A stretch of 48,737 nt of DNA from Bremia lactucae (Eukaryota; Oomycota; Peronosporomycetes; Peronosporales; Peronosporaceae): NCBI RefSeq assembly GCF_004359215.1, contig NC_090618.1:3345417-3394153 (forward strand). The letters are read 5' to 3'. The notes beneath the pieces are model-generated. The model was not told the DNA's origin, did no database searches, and saw nothing but the letters and a program-made list of their open reading frames with translations. Numbering within the stretch: the stretch's first letter is position 1; each line of letters begins with the position of its first letter. Of this stretch, positions 31,669 to 41,382 are shown piece by piece. A program made the translations under genes and the position numbers.

Positions 31669-32598
31669 TTAAGAAAAAAACGCACCTTTTAAAGTTGGGT
31701 GACTCATGAACACCATATTCGCCACAAAACCCAAATTTCCTTCTTGCGGGTTTTTTACGTCTGGCAAATCCAGTGCCGACTCGAGTCCTTTAACAGCCGC
31801 CGCTATTAAAACCCGCACCAGCACCACCCCCAGCAGTATTGGTGGGTGATCTACAAGTGCCGTAAAGAAAGTCCCCAGATCTGTCATACCTGGCAGCCAA
31901 GTAAAGCTACTCGTTTTCGTAGTTTCCATGGCGTGTACTCCCTCTTGTTGCGTCACAAAGTGCTCAAGATTCCGTCGCGTGTCAGGGTCCACTTGTTCGC
32001 GCTCAATATGCTGTCGAATCGACGCGATGGACATTCCCTTTGAAAGTAGATCCTGATACGTCACAACGAGGTGATCTGGACCAGCCAGGTTGGCTATAAT
32101 TGATCGTATGTCCATGGACATCGCGATAAAGGCCGCGGCCGCTACAAGAAGATAAATAATCACTCTTTCTTCTAATACACGCAACTTTAATGCAATCGCA
32201 TGGCGATTAAACGTTGGTTTAGCCACACAAGAGGACGTCGTTGCCAACTTCGTGGGCCATTCGTGCTCCTCTCCCTCAGTATTCAACGCCTTATTGTTCA
32301 GCATCTCAGTCACCATCTTTTCTTTTTGAAGACGTCTATTCGCAGCATCTCGTCGTCGCTGCAACGGATCCACGCGTGGCGGAAATTGGAGCTCACTCTG
32401 TGGCACGGCAGCCTCTCCGCAGGACGCCACCAGCTCCTCTACGCCCTCATCTACTCGCTGTTCTAGCGACGATGGCTCATTTATGGCAGATGGAGGTTCT
32501 TGCGATGCTATGCTTCCTTTTAGCATATTAAGACGACTCTCGCTGCTCTGCAGTACCCGAGCGCGGCGGGCTTCACGCTTCTGCGCCGCAGTAAGCAT
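31669..32598 (-). CDS. Get2/CAML-like receptor subunit for tail-anchored protein insertion
   Basis: A 309-residue intronless protein. The extreme N-terminus (TAAQKREARRARVLQSSESR, then LNMLKGS) closely resembles the start of mammalian CAML and yeast Get2, the basic helix that docks the targeting ATPase TRC40/Get3. A polar cytosolic linker with a basic helix (RRRDAANRRLQKEKMVTEML) follows. Three hydrophobic segments are in the C-terminal half: about 143-163 (VIIYLLVAAAAFIAM), about 245-270 (HPPILLGVVLVRVLIAAAV) and about 290-308 (GNLGFVANMVFMSHPTLKGA). This topology is that of the ER receptor. The partner (Get1/WRB) is not in the window. The call rests on the N-terminal motif plus topology, since the family diverges fast. 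Confidence 0.65.
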   Translation of the reverse strand: MLTAAQKREARRARVLQSSESRLNMLKGSIASQEPPSAINEPSSLEQRVDEGVEELVASCGEAAVPQSELQFPPRVDPLQRRRDAANRRLQKEKMVTEMLNNKALNTEGEEHEWPTKLATTSSCVAKPTFNRHAIALKLRVLEERVIIYLLVAAAAFIAMSMDIRSIIANLAGPDHLVVTYQDLLSKGMSIASIRQHIEREQVDPDTRRNLEHFVTQQEGVHAMETTKTSSFTWLPGMTDLGTFFTALVDHPPILLGVVLVRVLIAAAVKGLESALDLPDVKNPQEGNLGFVANMVFMSHPTLKGAFFS

Positions 32599-32931
32599 AG
32601 CTGCTTACGAAAATTATGCAACTAGGTAGCTAAACTTCGCGAATTTTAACACCGGTAATCTTGCAATGTATTGATTCACAAATTTGATTTTTTTCACGAG
32701 TATTTTCAATCCTATGGTTGGCAATACCGCCTATACATTGCAGCAAATTAAAAGAAACTGATGGAAGTAGATAATTTTAAATTACTCTTTTTGGCTAATG
32801 GTTTTAGTACTTATCAGTAGACCGGAAGTAATTTTTCCGCTGATTTCCCAGTTTATTTGTTCATCGGTTGTGGGGGCCTTTTGTTATCGCCCCCCTTACT
32901 ACTTCTGATCAATTCCGAGGTGATACTATTT
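32599..32931. other. Intergenic
   Basis: Promoter side of the Get2/CAML-like gene and 3' flank of the broken secreted-protein copy. Nothing else seen. Confidence 0.4.
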
Positions 32932-33138
32932 TTACAATGACCAAATATTCAGTGACTTACATTTAAAAGAATATCCCGTTTTGCCGGTTGGCGCCTTGCA
33001 AGTATAAGCAACAAAAGTGCCATACGGAGCACCATGATAAGTCTTGTATCTGTCTTGCGCGACAAATATGGCAGAGATCCTAGTGCAAGTTTGCGCGTGG
33101 AGGAAAATAAAATTTAAAGCGCTTAAAGATCTAAACAT
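32932..33138 (-). pseudogene. Broken copy of the secreted Cys-rich protein
   Basis: The minus-strand frame contains ISAIFVAQDRYKTYHGAPYG followed by TFVAYTCKAPTGK. It matches the central part of the intact copies (FAVFVQDHQYDGNHGYPYGT, then AYTCQGPTS). A GTAAGT donor follows at the same place as in the intact genes. The signal peptide, the first cysteines and the second exon are not recognisable, and one conserved Cys (GTC) is lost. It lies about 1.1 kb from the intact gene, same strand, so a local tandem duplicate that decayed is likely. Confidence 0.65.
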
Positions 33139-34212
33139 TCCATTTCATCATCCTTTTGAACAGCAAAACAACAGTGTCGTTTATTGTTACAACGTGTAAA
33201 TCGAGCAAATTCGAGCATACCGGCTGGTGGCATGCGAAAGGTTGGCGCCTCAAGTGCTGCTGAGGATATACCACCAGCAAGGCTGCCCGTTCCAACTCTT
33301 CAAATTATATTAAAAAAAGTGCGCGTCTTTCATCTGTCGTCCGCACAATTGACCATCATAGCGACTTGCCAATTTATTTGGTCAGATATCTCGCGTGATC
33401 GAATGGTTGGCGCTAGCACGTAAAATTCTGTTCATTAAGCATAAATTGAACGCCATGTTTCGCAAGCAGAATTTGGTGAGCACTCACCGACGGGCGAGGC
33501 AAAGTTGCATAGCATCAAATGATTTCTTTTTTATGTGGAATTTTTCGCAATCTATCATGAAATAGAAAGGCTTAAGCAAATCTTGATGAAGGGGTCAAAT
33601 GTCGAGGTTATGGTCCTTAAAACTTGCGACGTAGTTATAAAGGGGGTGATGATGAGATGAATAGAAGTTGTTAGCGGGCACGCAATGAACAGAGACTAGT
33701 TCAGCTGTCAGGTCGGAATGACCGATTCTTGTCGTGTTGCATAGTACTGTATGGCTTTAAAAATATTGCGCTAGAAACGGAGCAACTAATGTCGAGCTTA
33801 AGATTTCTTTTTAAGAGAGAGTATAACTCGGGTCGCACGTGTATTCGCATTGTTTATACGTAACATGGGCATATTGCAGTCACCTGTCGTTTGCAAGACT
33901 TGCGCCAGTCTAGGTCCAGTTGTGAAGATAGAAGATGAGCACATGAAAAAGCCTTCAAAAAATTATTAAACGGGTCATGAACGGAAGTTGAATTGAAAGT
34001 TATGTTTGAGTAAAATATCTGAGGCGGAAAGTTCTAAATTTAATCAGATCGTGAGGCAAATCGCTTTGGAGATACCAAATCGTGCTATTACGCCTGTTTA
34101 ATTTCAATTGCTACAGAAACGAAAAGGTACATGAAACTTTCGTGTTTGTGAAATTTACACTACTGCGTGTTACACTACTGCCTGTTACACTACTGAAAAA
34201 AAGTAGACCAAT
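33139..34212. other. Intergenic between broken and intact secreted-protein genes
   Basis: About 1.07 kb without a supported gene. It may include the remains of the 5' part of the broken copy. Confidence 0.35.
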
Positions 34213-34724
34213 TTACACGCAGTCGGTCCTACCAACCAAGAACTTGCCATCACTTGATCTCTCACAGCCACATTCGCTGGTCTTGGGGTCTTTGATGCAA
34301 TCAGTGCCAATTCCGTTGCTTGTACCCTCGTTACTGATCATTAGCATACCAATATTAAAATAAGTTTTGTTTTCTAAAAAGAACCGATTACTTACTCCCA
34401 GTGGAACGTCCAACAGTCCTCATTTGCCACCAAATCATTCGAAGTTGGGCCTTGACAAGTGTATGCGGAACAAGTGCCGTACGGATAGCCGTGGTTGCCA
34501 TCGTATTGATGATCCTGAACAAACACGGCAAACGTCTGTCGTTCGTGCGTGCGGGTATTGTGCGAGCACTCTGCAGCTTGGATGGCTGGAGAAATCGTGG
34601 TCGCGTTACAATTGTAAGAACCTGGGCACATGCGTGCGCTGTTTGTTTGGCATGGTGCTAACGTAGCGGACACAGACACGAGCGCGGGGGCGGCAACAAG
34701 AGTTAGGGCGATGAAGGAGCGCAT
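34213..34724 (-). CDS. Small secreted cysteine-rich protein, two exons (copy A)
   Basis: Exon 1 is 34724-34396 and exon 2 is 34333-34213, joined by a 62-base GT-AG intron, giving 149 residues. The first 20 residues (MRSFIALTLVAAPALVSVSA) form a typical signal peptide. The mature part has about ten Cys (APCQTNSARMC, YNC, AEC, GTC, YTC, DCW, TDC, ECGC, DC), consistent with disulfide bonds outside the cell. There is a conserved central motif, VQDHQYDGNHGYPYGTC. No RxLR-EER or LxLFLAK motif is present. It looks like an apoplastic effector or surface protein, but no named family is recognised. A nearly identical copy lies inverted at 44163-44674. Confidence 0.85.
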
Positions 34725-35445
34725 TTTAGCTTTAGTAAGTCGTTCAAGGTTATTGTTAGAATGAAGCATGAACTCGTTAAAGAAAACGCGTCAAACGTTC
34801 CGTTTCGGCGGGCAAAGCAATACTTTGTCCATTTCTGACAGGCACTTTGCGCTTGCTTTGACACACTTATACTGCAAAGTACTTTTTACTATATAGCTTT
34901 TTTAGAGAAAAACATCCGGCGCCCGTCATTCGCTTTTGACAAGCTGGCGGATCTGAGCGCCCACCTGTTTGCTACTTAGCTCGCACTTGGACATAATTAA
35001 GTGCTGTGAGCGTATAGCCGATCATTCGGCCTCCCACCTCCACACGTTAAATTTAAATTACTGCGCCAGCTAGCTAGCAAGTCCAAGAGCTCACCGTTTC
35101 TTTTGTTGCTAATGTTTAAAAAATAGTACCCAATATTGATTGACGAGACATCTATTACGAACACGGAGCAATCCATCCATTTTTGCTTAGGTAGTGAAAC
35201 AGGAGAAATGGGTCCATGATACAATGAAAAATAACAAAAGTCAGCATTTTTTTAACGAGGAAACCTTTTCGTATCGATATGTATGTATCTAGCCTATCTC
35301 ACGGCACACGACAGTAGACGGTCAAACCACTTCCTCGCTGTGCTAGAGTGTGTGCTTAAATAGAGCATGGCCGCATTAAGACGTGCCCGCCTACAGTTTC
35401 ATCCTGCATCAGTCACCATAGTGACTGTTGGCAGGGGGGGGGTGA
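34725..35445. other. Promoter side of secreted gene, then retroelement edge
   Basis: Around 34900-34950 the sequence matches, inverted, the region around 43930-43990 upstream of the sister gene (gcgcccgtcattcgcttttg), so the duplication includes upstream DNA. The last bases before 35446 include a G-run that serves as a polypurine tract for the LTR. Confidence 0.5.
35433..35445 (+). other. Polypurine tract remnant before LTR
   Basis: A run of nine G followed by TGA immediately before the LTR, in the position of the PPT. Only a few bases of internal element sequence appear to remain upstream. Confidence 0.5.
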
Positions 35446-35959
35446 TGTAACGGGCGGGGTCTATCGTTACATAAGTATTTTTTCCTATAAGAGGAATAAC
35501 AATAACTATTTCCTTTTTGAGGATTTAAACAAATAAAAACACATTTATATTTGTGTTTATTTTGACTTAAAATATTTCCAATAATACCAAATTTAATATT
35601 TTTGATGCAATAAGACATTAGCTGTATTGATTGGTTAGTTTAGTTTAAATCAATCCCGCCAATGGTTTCAAGAAACGATTGGGCGGTATACAAGGAGGCG
35701 CCATATAGTTAGGAATTAATATAGTAAGTTCAGTAGCAGATAGAAGATCGTTACGTAGGAAACTAAATATATTTATACAGTTTTACTTTTGCCTAATTCT
35801 GATCCATTGATGTACCTTTGGTAGCTAAAGACCCTTAGCTACTTAGAAACCTTCTTCTGTACTCTTGTGTACGTGAACTTTCGAGGCACCCTGCCTTCAC
35901 TGTAATCAGAGTAAGCTTAACTATTAATATTTAGTACTAGTGGAAGGTCCCCCGTTACA
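35446..35959 (+). repeat. Near-intact LTR (same family as 21383-21883)
   Basis: It starts TGTAACGGGC and ends CCCGTTACA, giving a perfect 9-base inverted terminal match. Internal blocks match the LTRs at 18054 and 21383 (cctataagagg, ggcgccatat, agatcgttacgtaggaaact). Since the internal region is missing, it is a solo or end-truncated copy, apparently inserted beside the other LTR type that follows. Confidence 0.85.
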
Positions 35960-36036
35960 TTGTAGGGATTCTTTCCCGATAGACGACTTCTTTTCCAAAC
36001 AGATTGATATGACCCCGGCGCCTTAGCGACCTACCT

Positions 36037-36252
36037 TGTAAAGTGTCGTCGCGGAAGCGGTGATCCGACTCCTCGTTCTCACTTACCAAGTAGGAAGTAG
36101 TTTCCAGACTGATTTATATTTAATCGTATTAAATATAAATACCTATTTTTATCAATCATTAAATATCTTTTCTGTCGATAACACTAATATGTATGGCGAG
36201 CATATATTTCTCTATACCTCGCGAAACAAATGACGCTAGCCGTCATCCCTAC
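36037..36252 (+). repeat. LTR fragment of the second LTR type
   Basis: The reverse complement of this stretch matches 4041-4240 inside the LTR at 3898-4342, including the tatttaatcgtattaaatat palindrome and the end gctagccgtc. It is followed by the promoter and gag-position ORF below, so it is the upstream part of a 5' LTR whose borders have been disturbed. Confidence 0.7.
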
Positions 36253-36307
36253 TAATGTGAATGCATCTATGTACATCGCATACACAAGGGTGGGTCACAA
36301 TGTGAAC

Positions 36308-36521
36308 CTTTGGCGCCGCGTATATAAACACAGGTCGCTAGAGTGACTGAGAGAACAAGGCGGCGTGTAAAGCAGCTCGCAGTTCCTCCTTCATCTCAAA
36401 GAGATAGAAGGGAGTCCTAGCTGCTTTCACAAAGAGGAAGGAGGAATTGCGAGCTGCTTTACGCGCCGCCTAGTTCGCTCAGTCACTTTAGCGACCTGTA
36501 TTTACATTCACGGCGCCAAAG
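36308..36521. repeat. Inverted repeat, 85-bp arms, 44-bp loop
   Basis: The left arm 36308-36392 begins ctttggcgccg and the right arm 36437-36521 ends cggcgccaaag. The two are reverse complements over their whole length with few mismatches (for example ggtcgctagagtgactgag against ctcagtcactttagcgacc). The right arm touches the ATG at 36522. The related locus at 3766-3860 has only the right-arm sequence, so the left arm is an inverted duplication. Confidence 0.88.
36321..36328 (+). promoter_or_regulatory. TATA box of the retroelement promoter
   Basis: The sequence tatataaa lies 200 bases before the gag-position ATG, inside the left arm of the inverted repeat. It is a plausible LTR promoter core. 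The transcript start is not known. Confidence 0.5.
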
Positions 36522-37472
36522 ATGACACCGAAAAGGGTTCACGTTGGTGGGTCGTCTGCAAAGACGCCTACTCAACCTCGCACTAAGCGCACGCGCCGCG
36601 TTAACACGCCGGCAGCGTCTAATGCCTTAGTCGAGACGCCAACAGCTACTGCTGCTGTCACGATAACGGGGCTTAAGATTCCACCCCACCTTAACAGTAA
36701 GGATGTTGATCCGTCGCTCATTGTCGACTTCAATGTCGACACAGTTGCCGTCACCTCCTAGTAGTGATGCGGACAACGAGTAATGAGGAAGGATGATGGC
36801 GCATTATTGCCCACTTAAACTTCTGTCATTGCTCATAACATGGAGACAGCAACATTTACTTATGCTGTCTCGCCGTCTAAGCTGGATAGCGCAGCAACCA
36901 TTAATAAGAGCGCTACCCATAGAGGCGCAGCCGCTACTCCGTTAGGTAAACCCACAACGCCTTTTGCTCAGACAATTATCCAAAATGGCTCTGGCATAGA
37001 GGATTCTGAGCCTAAAGCTCCGCCGACGACACGTGAATATGCTAGGTCGGTGTCACAAGCCAATCGTTTTGAACGTGGCTATGTGGTGGGTGGCATATCA
37101 CCGATGCCCCCGCCATCTAAATGGCCTCGTTTAAACGGGCTTAGAGCGTCGCTCCTAGAGCGAGCTCTTCTAGATGCACATAGCTATTACGGCGTCTTTA
37201 AATCATGGAGGACTCAGGGAAAATCGCTTGGGCGTATTATCCCAGTCCCGGTCGTGTTGCGTATATAAGAAACGACCGACAAATACGAGGCGAAATTCAC
37301 GCGCCGCATTCATCCGCATTCCGATGCGATGAAACAGCGGTCGCAACAAAATAATTTTGCCCGCTTGCGTGTGAAAGAAATCATGAGCGATACTGTACAT
37401 CCTGATTCTTCTCACAGCGCTGCTTCAGCTAGTCAATTTATAGACTAGACAAGAGGCGTCGGCTCAGATGCC
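36522..37472 (+). pseudogene. Gag-position ORF, second copy, broken
   Basis: Starts MTPKRVHVGGSSAKTPTQPR and continues with KRTRRVNTPAASNALVETP. After a stop near 36760 it goes on with METATFTYAVSPSKLDSA, EPKAPPTTREYARSVSQA, PPPSKWPR and LLERALLDAHSYYGVFKSW up to 37268. More remnants run to about 37470, where pol sequence of opposite strand begins. It is homologous to 2915-3765 (minus) and broken in similar ways. The conserved ALVDAQNYYGVFKSW/ALLDAHSYYGVFKSW block is a candidate core of the protein. No known gag signature is seen. Confidence 0.6.
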
Positions 37473-40400
37473 TACTTGATGGCGCATCATGGAGCTCATC
37501 ACAAGGTGACAGCTGATGCCATGAGAGATCATCGCTGTAGCTAAAGCGATTTAGCTTAGCTTTCAGGTGTGACCTTTCGCCCACCAATGTGATCCAAACG
37601 CAGGCAAAAATGGTCGTCCTGACTGTAGCTATCTTTTATCTCCGAGGCCAACGAGCTCGTCACGTGGTATGCCTTCATGGCTACCAACATTGACGGCTGA
37701 AATTGTGCTTTAGCACTCGACACACTTTCCTGGTGTCTTACCTTGAAGTCTGGTCTGCGCGATAAAGCGTCGGCCAAGCCATTTCGACTTACCCGGCTTG
37801 TATTCAATTTTCAAATTAAATTGAGAGAAGAATGTGAGCCATCTTGCCATTCTAGGCGAGAGGTGCGGTGAGTTTATTGCGGTCCACAGTGATGCGTGAT
37901 CCGTATAAAACCACAAATGGCTCGGTACCCAATAAGTGCACACGAAACTGACAAGATACTTTATTGAAAGTAGCTCTTTGTCATGCACAAAGTAATTCAG
38001 TTCCGCAGCTTTCAAATGGTGTGGACTGATAAGAGATGACGCGGTCGACCCCGTCGTTATCCTTCTGCATGAGCCCGCTGCCGATTGCAAATTACTTGCA
38101 TCGCAGACGCCACTAAAGTGCTTATTCGCGTCAAGCAATGCCAAAACCGTTGCCTCTACAAGAGATTGCTTCACTGATGTGAACGCATCATCTTGTTCTT
38201 TGAAACAAACCGATACTGCATTCTTTTTAAGGAATTTAGATAATGGTTTGGTTTGCTCAACATAATCCTTGCTATATTTATGCAAAAAAATAGCGAGCCC
38301 TAGGTTTTGACGCAAATCCATCAAATGCCGTGGGATTGGCATTCCTTTACCAATTTTAACTTGTCTGGGTCTGCTCGTACACCAAGTGTACCTACGATGC
38401 AGCCCAGCACAAGTTTCTCAAGGACCTTTATAACGCACTTTTGCAAGTTGACGTACAATTGGGCGTCCTTTAAAGCCTGTAAAACACAGCGCCTAAATGA
38501 CGCTTGTGCGACTCTAGTCATTCAGCCCATCCTCGGCCCGAATATGCACATTTTTTTTGCCAAGTAGTTGGGCCTTTAGGGATGGTGCTGACGAATCACG
38601 TAAGCCACGACTCGGTCGAATGTCGCTGGTGCGTTTTTTAACCCTTTGGGCATCACAAGTCACTCCCAAAGCATACCGCTTTGGGGTGCTTACTGCCGTT
38701 TTGGCTACATCGGACTCTCTCATGAGTACCGACAGTAGCCATCCTTAAATCGAACATAGAAAAGATAGCTGACTTTTTCTGGCGTTTAACCGAACATCTT
38801 CCCGCGGGATTGGCGTTTGCGCCGGTATGATCGCCGCGTTCAGCTTATTGTAAGCGTGAACCAGGCGCCATCCACTTGTGGCTATAAGCACACAGAAGGT
38901 CGGGCTGCAGTGAGGCGACTTGCTCTCACGTACATATCCCGCCTTAGCTCGCTTGACGAAGAATTCGTTGACATAATCGACTTGTACTTTCGGCAACTGC
39001 CATTGCCTGGTCACCCAATACTTGGTGCCAGATTCGATGTCTATTTCGTGCCCGATGCCCCGGCACTTCTTCTGAAAACACATCGCGATTTTTCCACAGA
39101 ACCTGAAGAACGGGCTATCTCTTCAAGGCATCCCAGCCTTGAGCAGCGAAATGTTTTTTTGCCCGTTTCGAGGACGCTCTCGTCCATTGTGGACGACGAG
39201 CAACAGTCCACCAAGTTCGCTTCTGGAACTGGTGTGATTTTTCGTGAATCTTTCCTTCATTTAATTCGGCAAGGAAGAGATTCAACGACACCTTCGGGAG
39301 ATTACCGATCTCCTCGACAGATTTCATGACGCGCTGGAGCAGCGCAAAAGAGGATGCCTCCGCTAATTCGTCTTTGACGGCCTCGAACACCTCGTTCGAA
39401 GGCCCGTCCTCTTTAATAGGGACATATCCAAAGGTCACTAGTTTTTAAGACGTGCCTTTGATCGTCCTAATCTGTCGGGTACTCGCTCTTCGAGTCTCCA
39501 CGACCTTTGTACGCACCCTTCCAAGAGCACCAGACTCTAGGGACTGTGCCGGGTCATGCTACGCTTGACTTCCTGTCAGCTCGGCTTTCGGCTCTGTGGA
39601 GGACATTCGGACGCATGCCTACTTGTCATCGTCTTTTTCTCTCCCCCAATTTACAAGCTGGGTAGGAACGAGTGACGTTTGACATCCATCAACGCACCAT
39701 CAACTGTGTACGACACGACATCAGCTGCATAGGCCTCTCGCAGAAACACATTCTTTCCGGTGTCCAGCGCAGAGCTTGCAACTGTGCGTATACCCCAGTC
39801 GATCCATGATTAATGTATTGCCAACCATGGCATGCCTTGGATGAGGTCACACGAACTTTCCATACCCAGCACTGTGGACTTCTCTTTACAAGAGAAGTCA
39901 CGAAAGCTGAAGGCGAGTTCTACCTAAAATCCCTCAGACTTAAGGAGTGCGCCTATCGCTAAACTAACGGTCGCCTTTTCTCGCTTGACATCCTGCGAAA
40001 GCGACTCAAACATCGCCGATCTCGGTTTTCAATCCGCGAGTTTGACAAAATTCTGTGATGCACCCGAATCCGCAAGGAGGGTCATCACTCGTTCTCGAGC
40101 GCTATAGACCAGCAGGGTTGAAGTCCGAAATTTCGAGACTTCACGGGACTATGCTACCCATTCGTTCGACAGCTTTGAACTAAGGGGTAGCTTCAGAGTC
40201 CGCGTCAGTAGGGCATCCCACCCCTACTGCGCTTCTGCAATTCTTGAGCCCTCAGTGGTCGATGTGGAACTCATGCGTCTAGCGCGCTAATTCTTGCCAA
40301 TGTTCTTAGGAAAGGAGTCCTCTTGCTGGGCATCTTTGCTCCAGCAGGGACCCTAGCATAGCAGCGAGCCATCATATGGCCGCGTTTGCCGCATTTAAAG

Positions 40401-40680
40401 CAGACCACATCTGCATTGCCCAACTCCATGGGAGTGGCATCTGTCCTCTCGGCCGACGGCTTATACCAAGCTGTCTCCGAGGCACTGTTGTAGGACTACT
40501 CCTCAACTAAGGCAATTTGGATTGCCTCTTCCATCGTTGACGGCACCTTTCCAAGAATGGCCTGTCGTGATGGGCCGTGCCGTAGTCCGTTCATAAACGT
40601 GGGCACATTAATGTGCTCCGGAATCGAACCTTTGGTAATGGATGTCGACAACGAGCCCATATCCTGCACATATTCTTGCA
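37473..40680 (-). mobile_element. Ty3/gypsy fragment: gag knuckle, protease, RT, RNase H, broken
   Basis: Read on the minus strand, a gag C-terminus comes first (VPTFMNGLRHGPSRQAILG near 40590, zinc knuckle CFKCGKRGHMMARC near 40400). It is followed by protease remnants (ending in a DLIQGMPWL-like block near 39840) and a spacer (39438-39115). RT is next (WRLVHAYNKLNAAIIPAQTP near 38840, KDAQLYVNLQKCVI near 38470), then RNase H and tether (38342-37556) with VHDKELLSIKYL and YTDHASLW. The HHCC part is truncated at the junction near 37473. Gag-PR-RT-RH in this order is Ty3/gypsy. Multiple stops and frame changes make it inactive. Confidence 0.85.
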
Positions 40681-40690
40681 GGGATCGCGG

Positions 40691-40924
40691 TTATCTCGAT
40701 CCTACCGCTAACTCTATCCTACCGTTATCTCTTTCCTATCGTTCGTTGCGCCCCCTTTTCCACTTCTGTGGACCACCATAAAATGGTGGAGTCACTGTCT
40801 GACAGTACAGTGCTGGTGAACCCCAAACGCCAGTTCCCGAAGTTTTACTATTTTGTCGGTTCCGGGTATCGAATCGGTGACCTGTGGGATGCAATGCCTT
40901 GCCCGACTGAGCCACAAAGCTAAT
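40691..40924 (-). mobile_element. tRNA-derived SINE
   Basis: Read on the minus strand, the 5' end (about 40924) carries an RNA polymerase III A box, tggctcagtcggg. About 35 bases later there is a B-box-like gattcgatacc. A tRNA-unrelated body of about 120 bases follows. The 3' end is three tandem 17-bp units (40691-40707, 40708-40724, 40725-40741) of the type ttatctcgatcctaccg as written on the plus strand. A tRNA-like head plus a short tandem-repeat tail is the structure of SINEs, and tRNA-derived SINEs are known in Phytophthora. It sits inside the gag region of the gypsy fragment. Flanking target duplication was not established. Confidence 0.7.
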
Positions 40925-41018
40925 TTTTCCACACACTCTTTCTTTGTATTATTTTTGTCATACGATCCCTTGCTATATTTCCCCTATACATGAATATGCA
41001 TAAAGCGCAACGCTTTCG
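40925..41018. other. Short spacer
   Basis: AT-rich linker between the SINE and a plus-strand protease fragment. Nothing recognised. Confidence 0.3.
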
Positions 41019-41240
41019 ATGAACACATCAATCTTCAACAAGGATGTCAAGCGAGAAGAGGCGACCGTTTGTTTAGCGAACGGCGCGCTCGTTAAGTCTG
41101 AGGGAGTTCAGGAAGAACTCACCTTCAGCTTTTGCGACTTCTTCTGTAAAGAGAAGTTCACAACAATAGGTATGAAGAGTCCGTATGACCTCATTCAAGG
41201 CATGCTCTCCACGAGCTGGGAAGAAATTGGTGATGTGTGA
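41019..41240 (+). pseudogene. Ty3/gypsy protease fragment, plus strand
   Basis: The frame KREEATVCLANGALVKSEGV, then TFSFCDFFCKEKFTTIGMKS and PYDLIQGML, matches in inverted orientation the minus-strand protease remnants at about 39840-40000. The protease-like layout (a short beta-rich domain ending D-L-I-Q-G-M before the linker) supports the call. The catalytic DSG is not in the piece. Confidence 0.55.
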
Positions 41241-41366
41241 CATCCCGTCAACGCACCCTCAACTGTTTTCGACAGCACATCAACTGCCTACGCGTCTCGC
41301 AGGAGCACATCGTTTCCGATGTTTCACGTATAGTTCGCAACTGTGGGTGAACCCCAGTCCATCCAT
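41241..41366 (-). pseudogene. Inverted protease/linker fragment
   Basis: Bases 41241-41366 match 39678-39810 in the same orientation (tcaacgcacc, tcgcag, ccccagtc, atccat blocks). They therefore run opposite to the protease fragment they abut, which indicates a rearrangement junction at about 41240. Confidence 0.6.
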
Positions 41367-41382
41367 AGGATGCAAACGCATC

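Noticed and set aside
32200..32531. Plus-strand frames opposite the Get2/CAML-like gene
   Set aside because: They are shadows of the minus-strand coding region with no recognisable motif.
40855..40924. Possible tRNA gene on the minus strand
   Set aside because: A and B boxes are present, but the acceptor and T stems do not pair and the tail is SINE-like, so it is treated as a tRNA-derived SINE.
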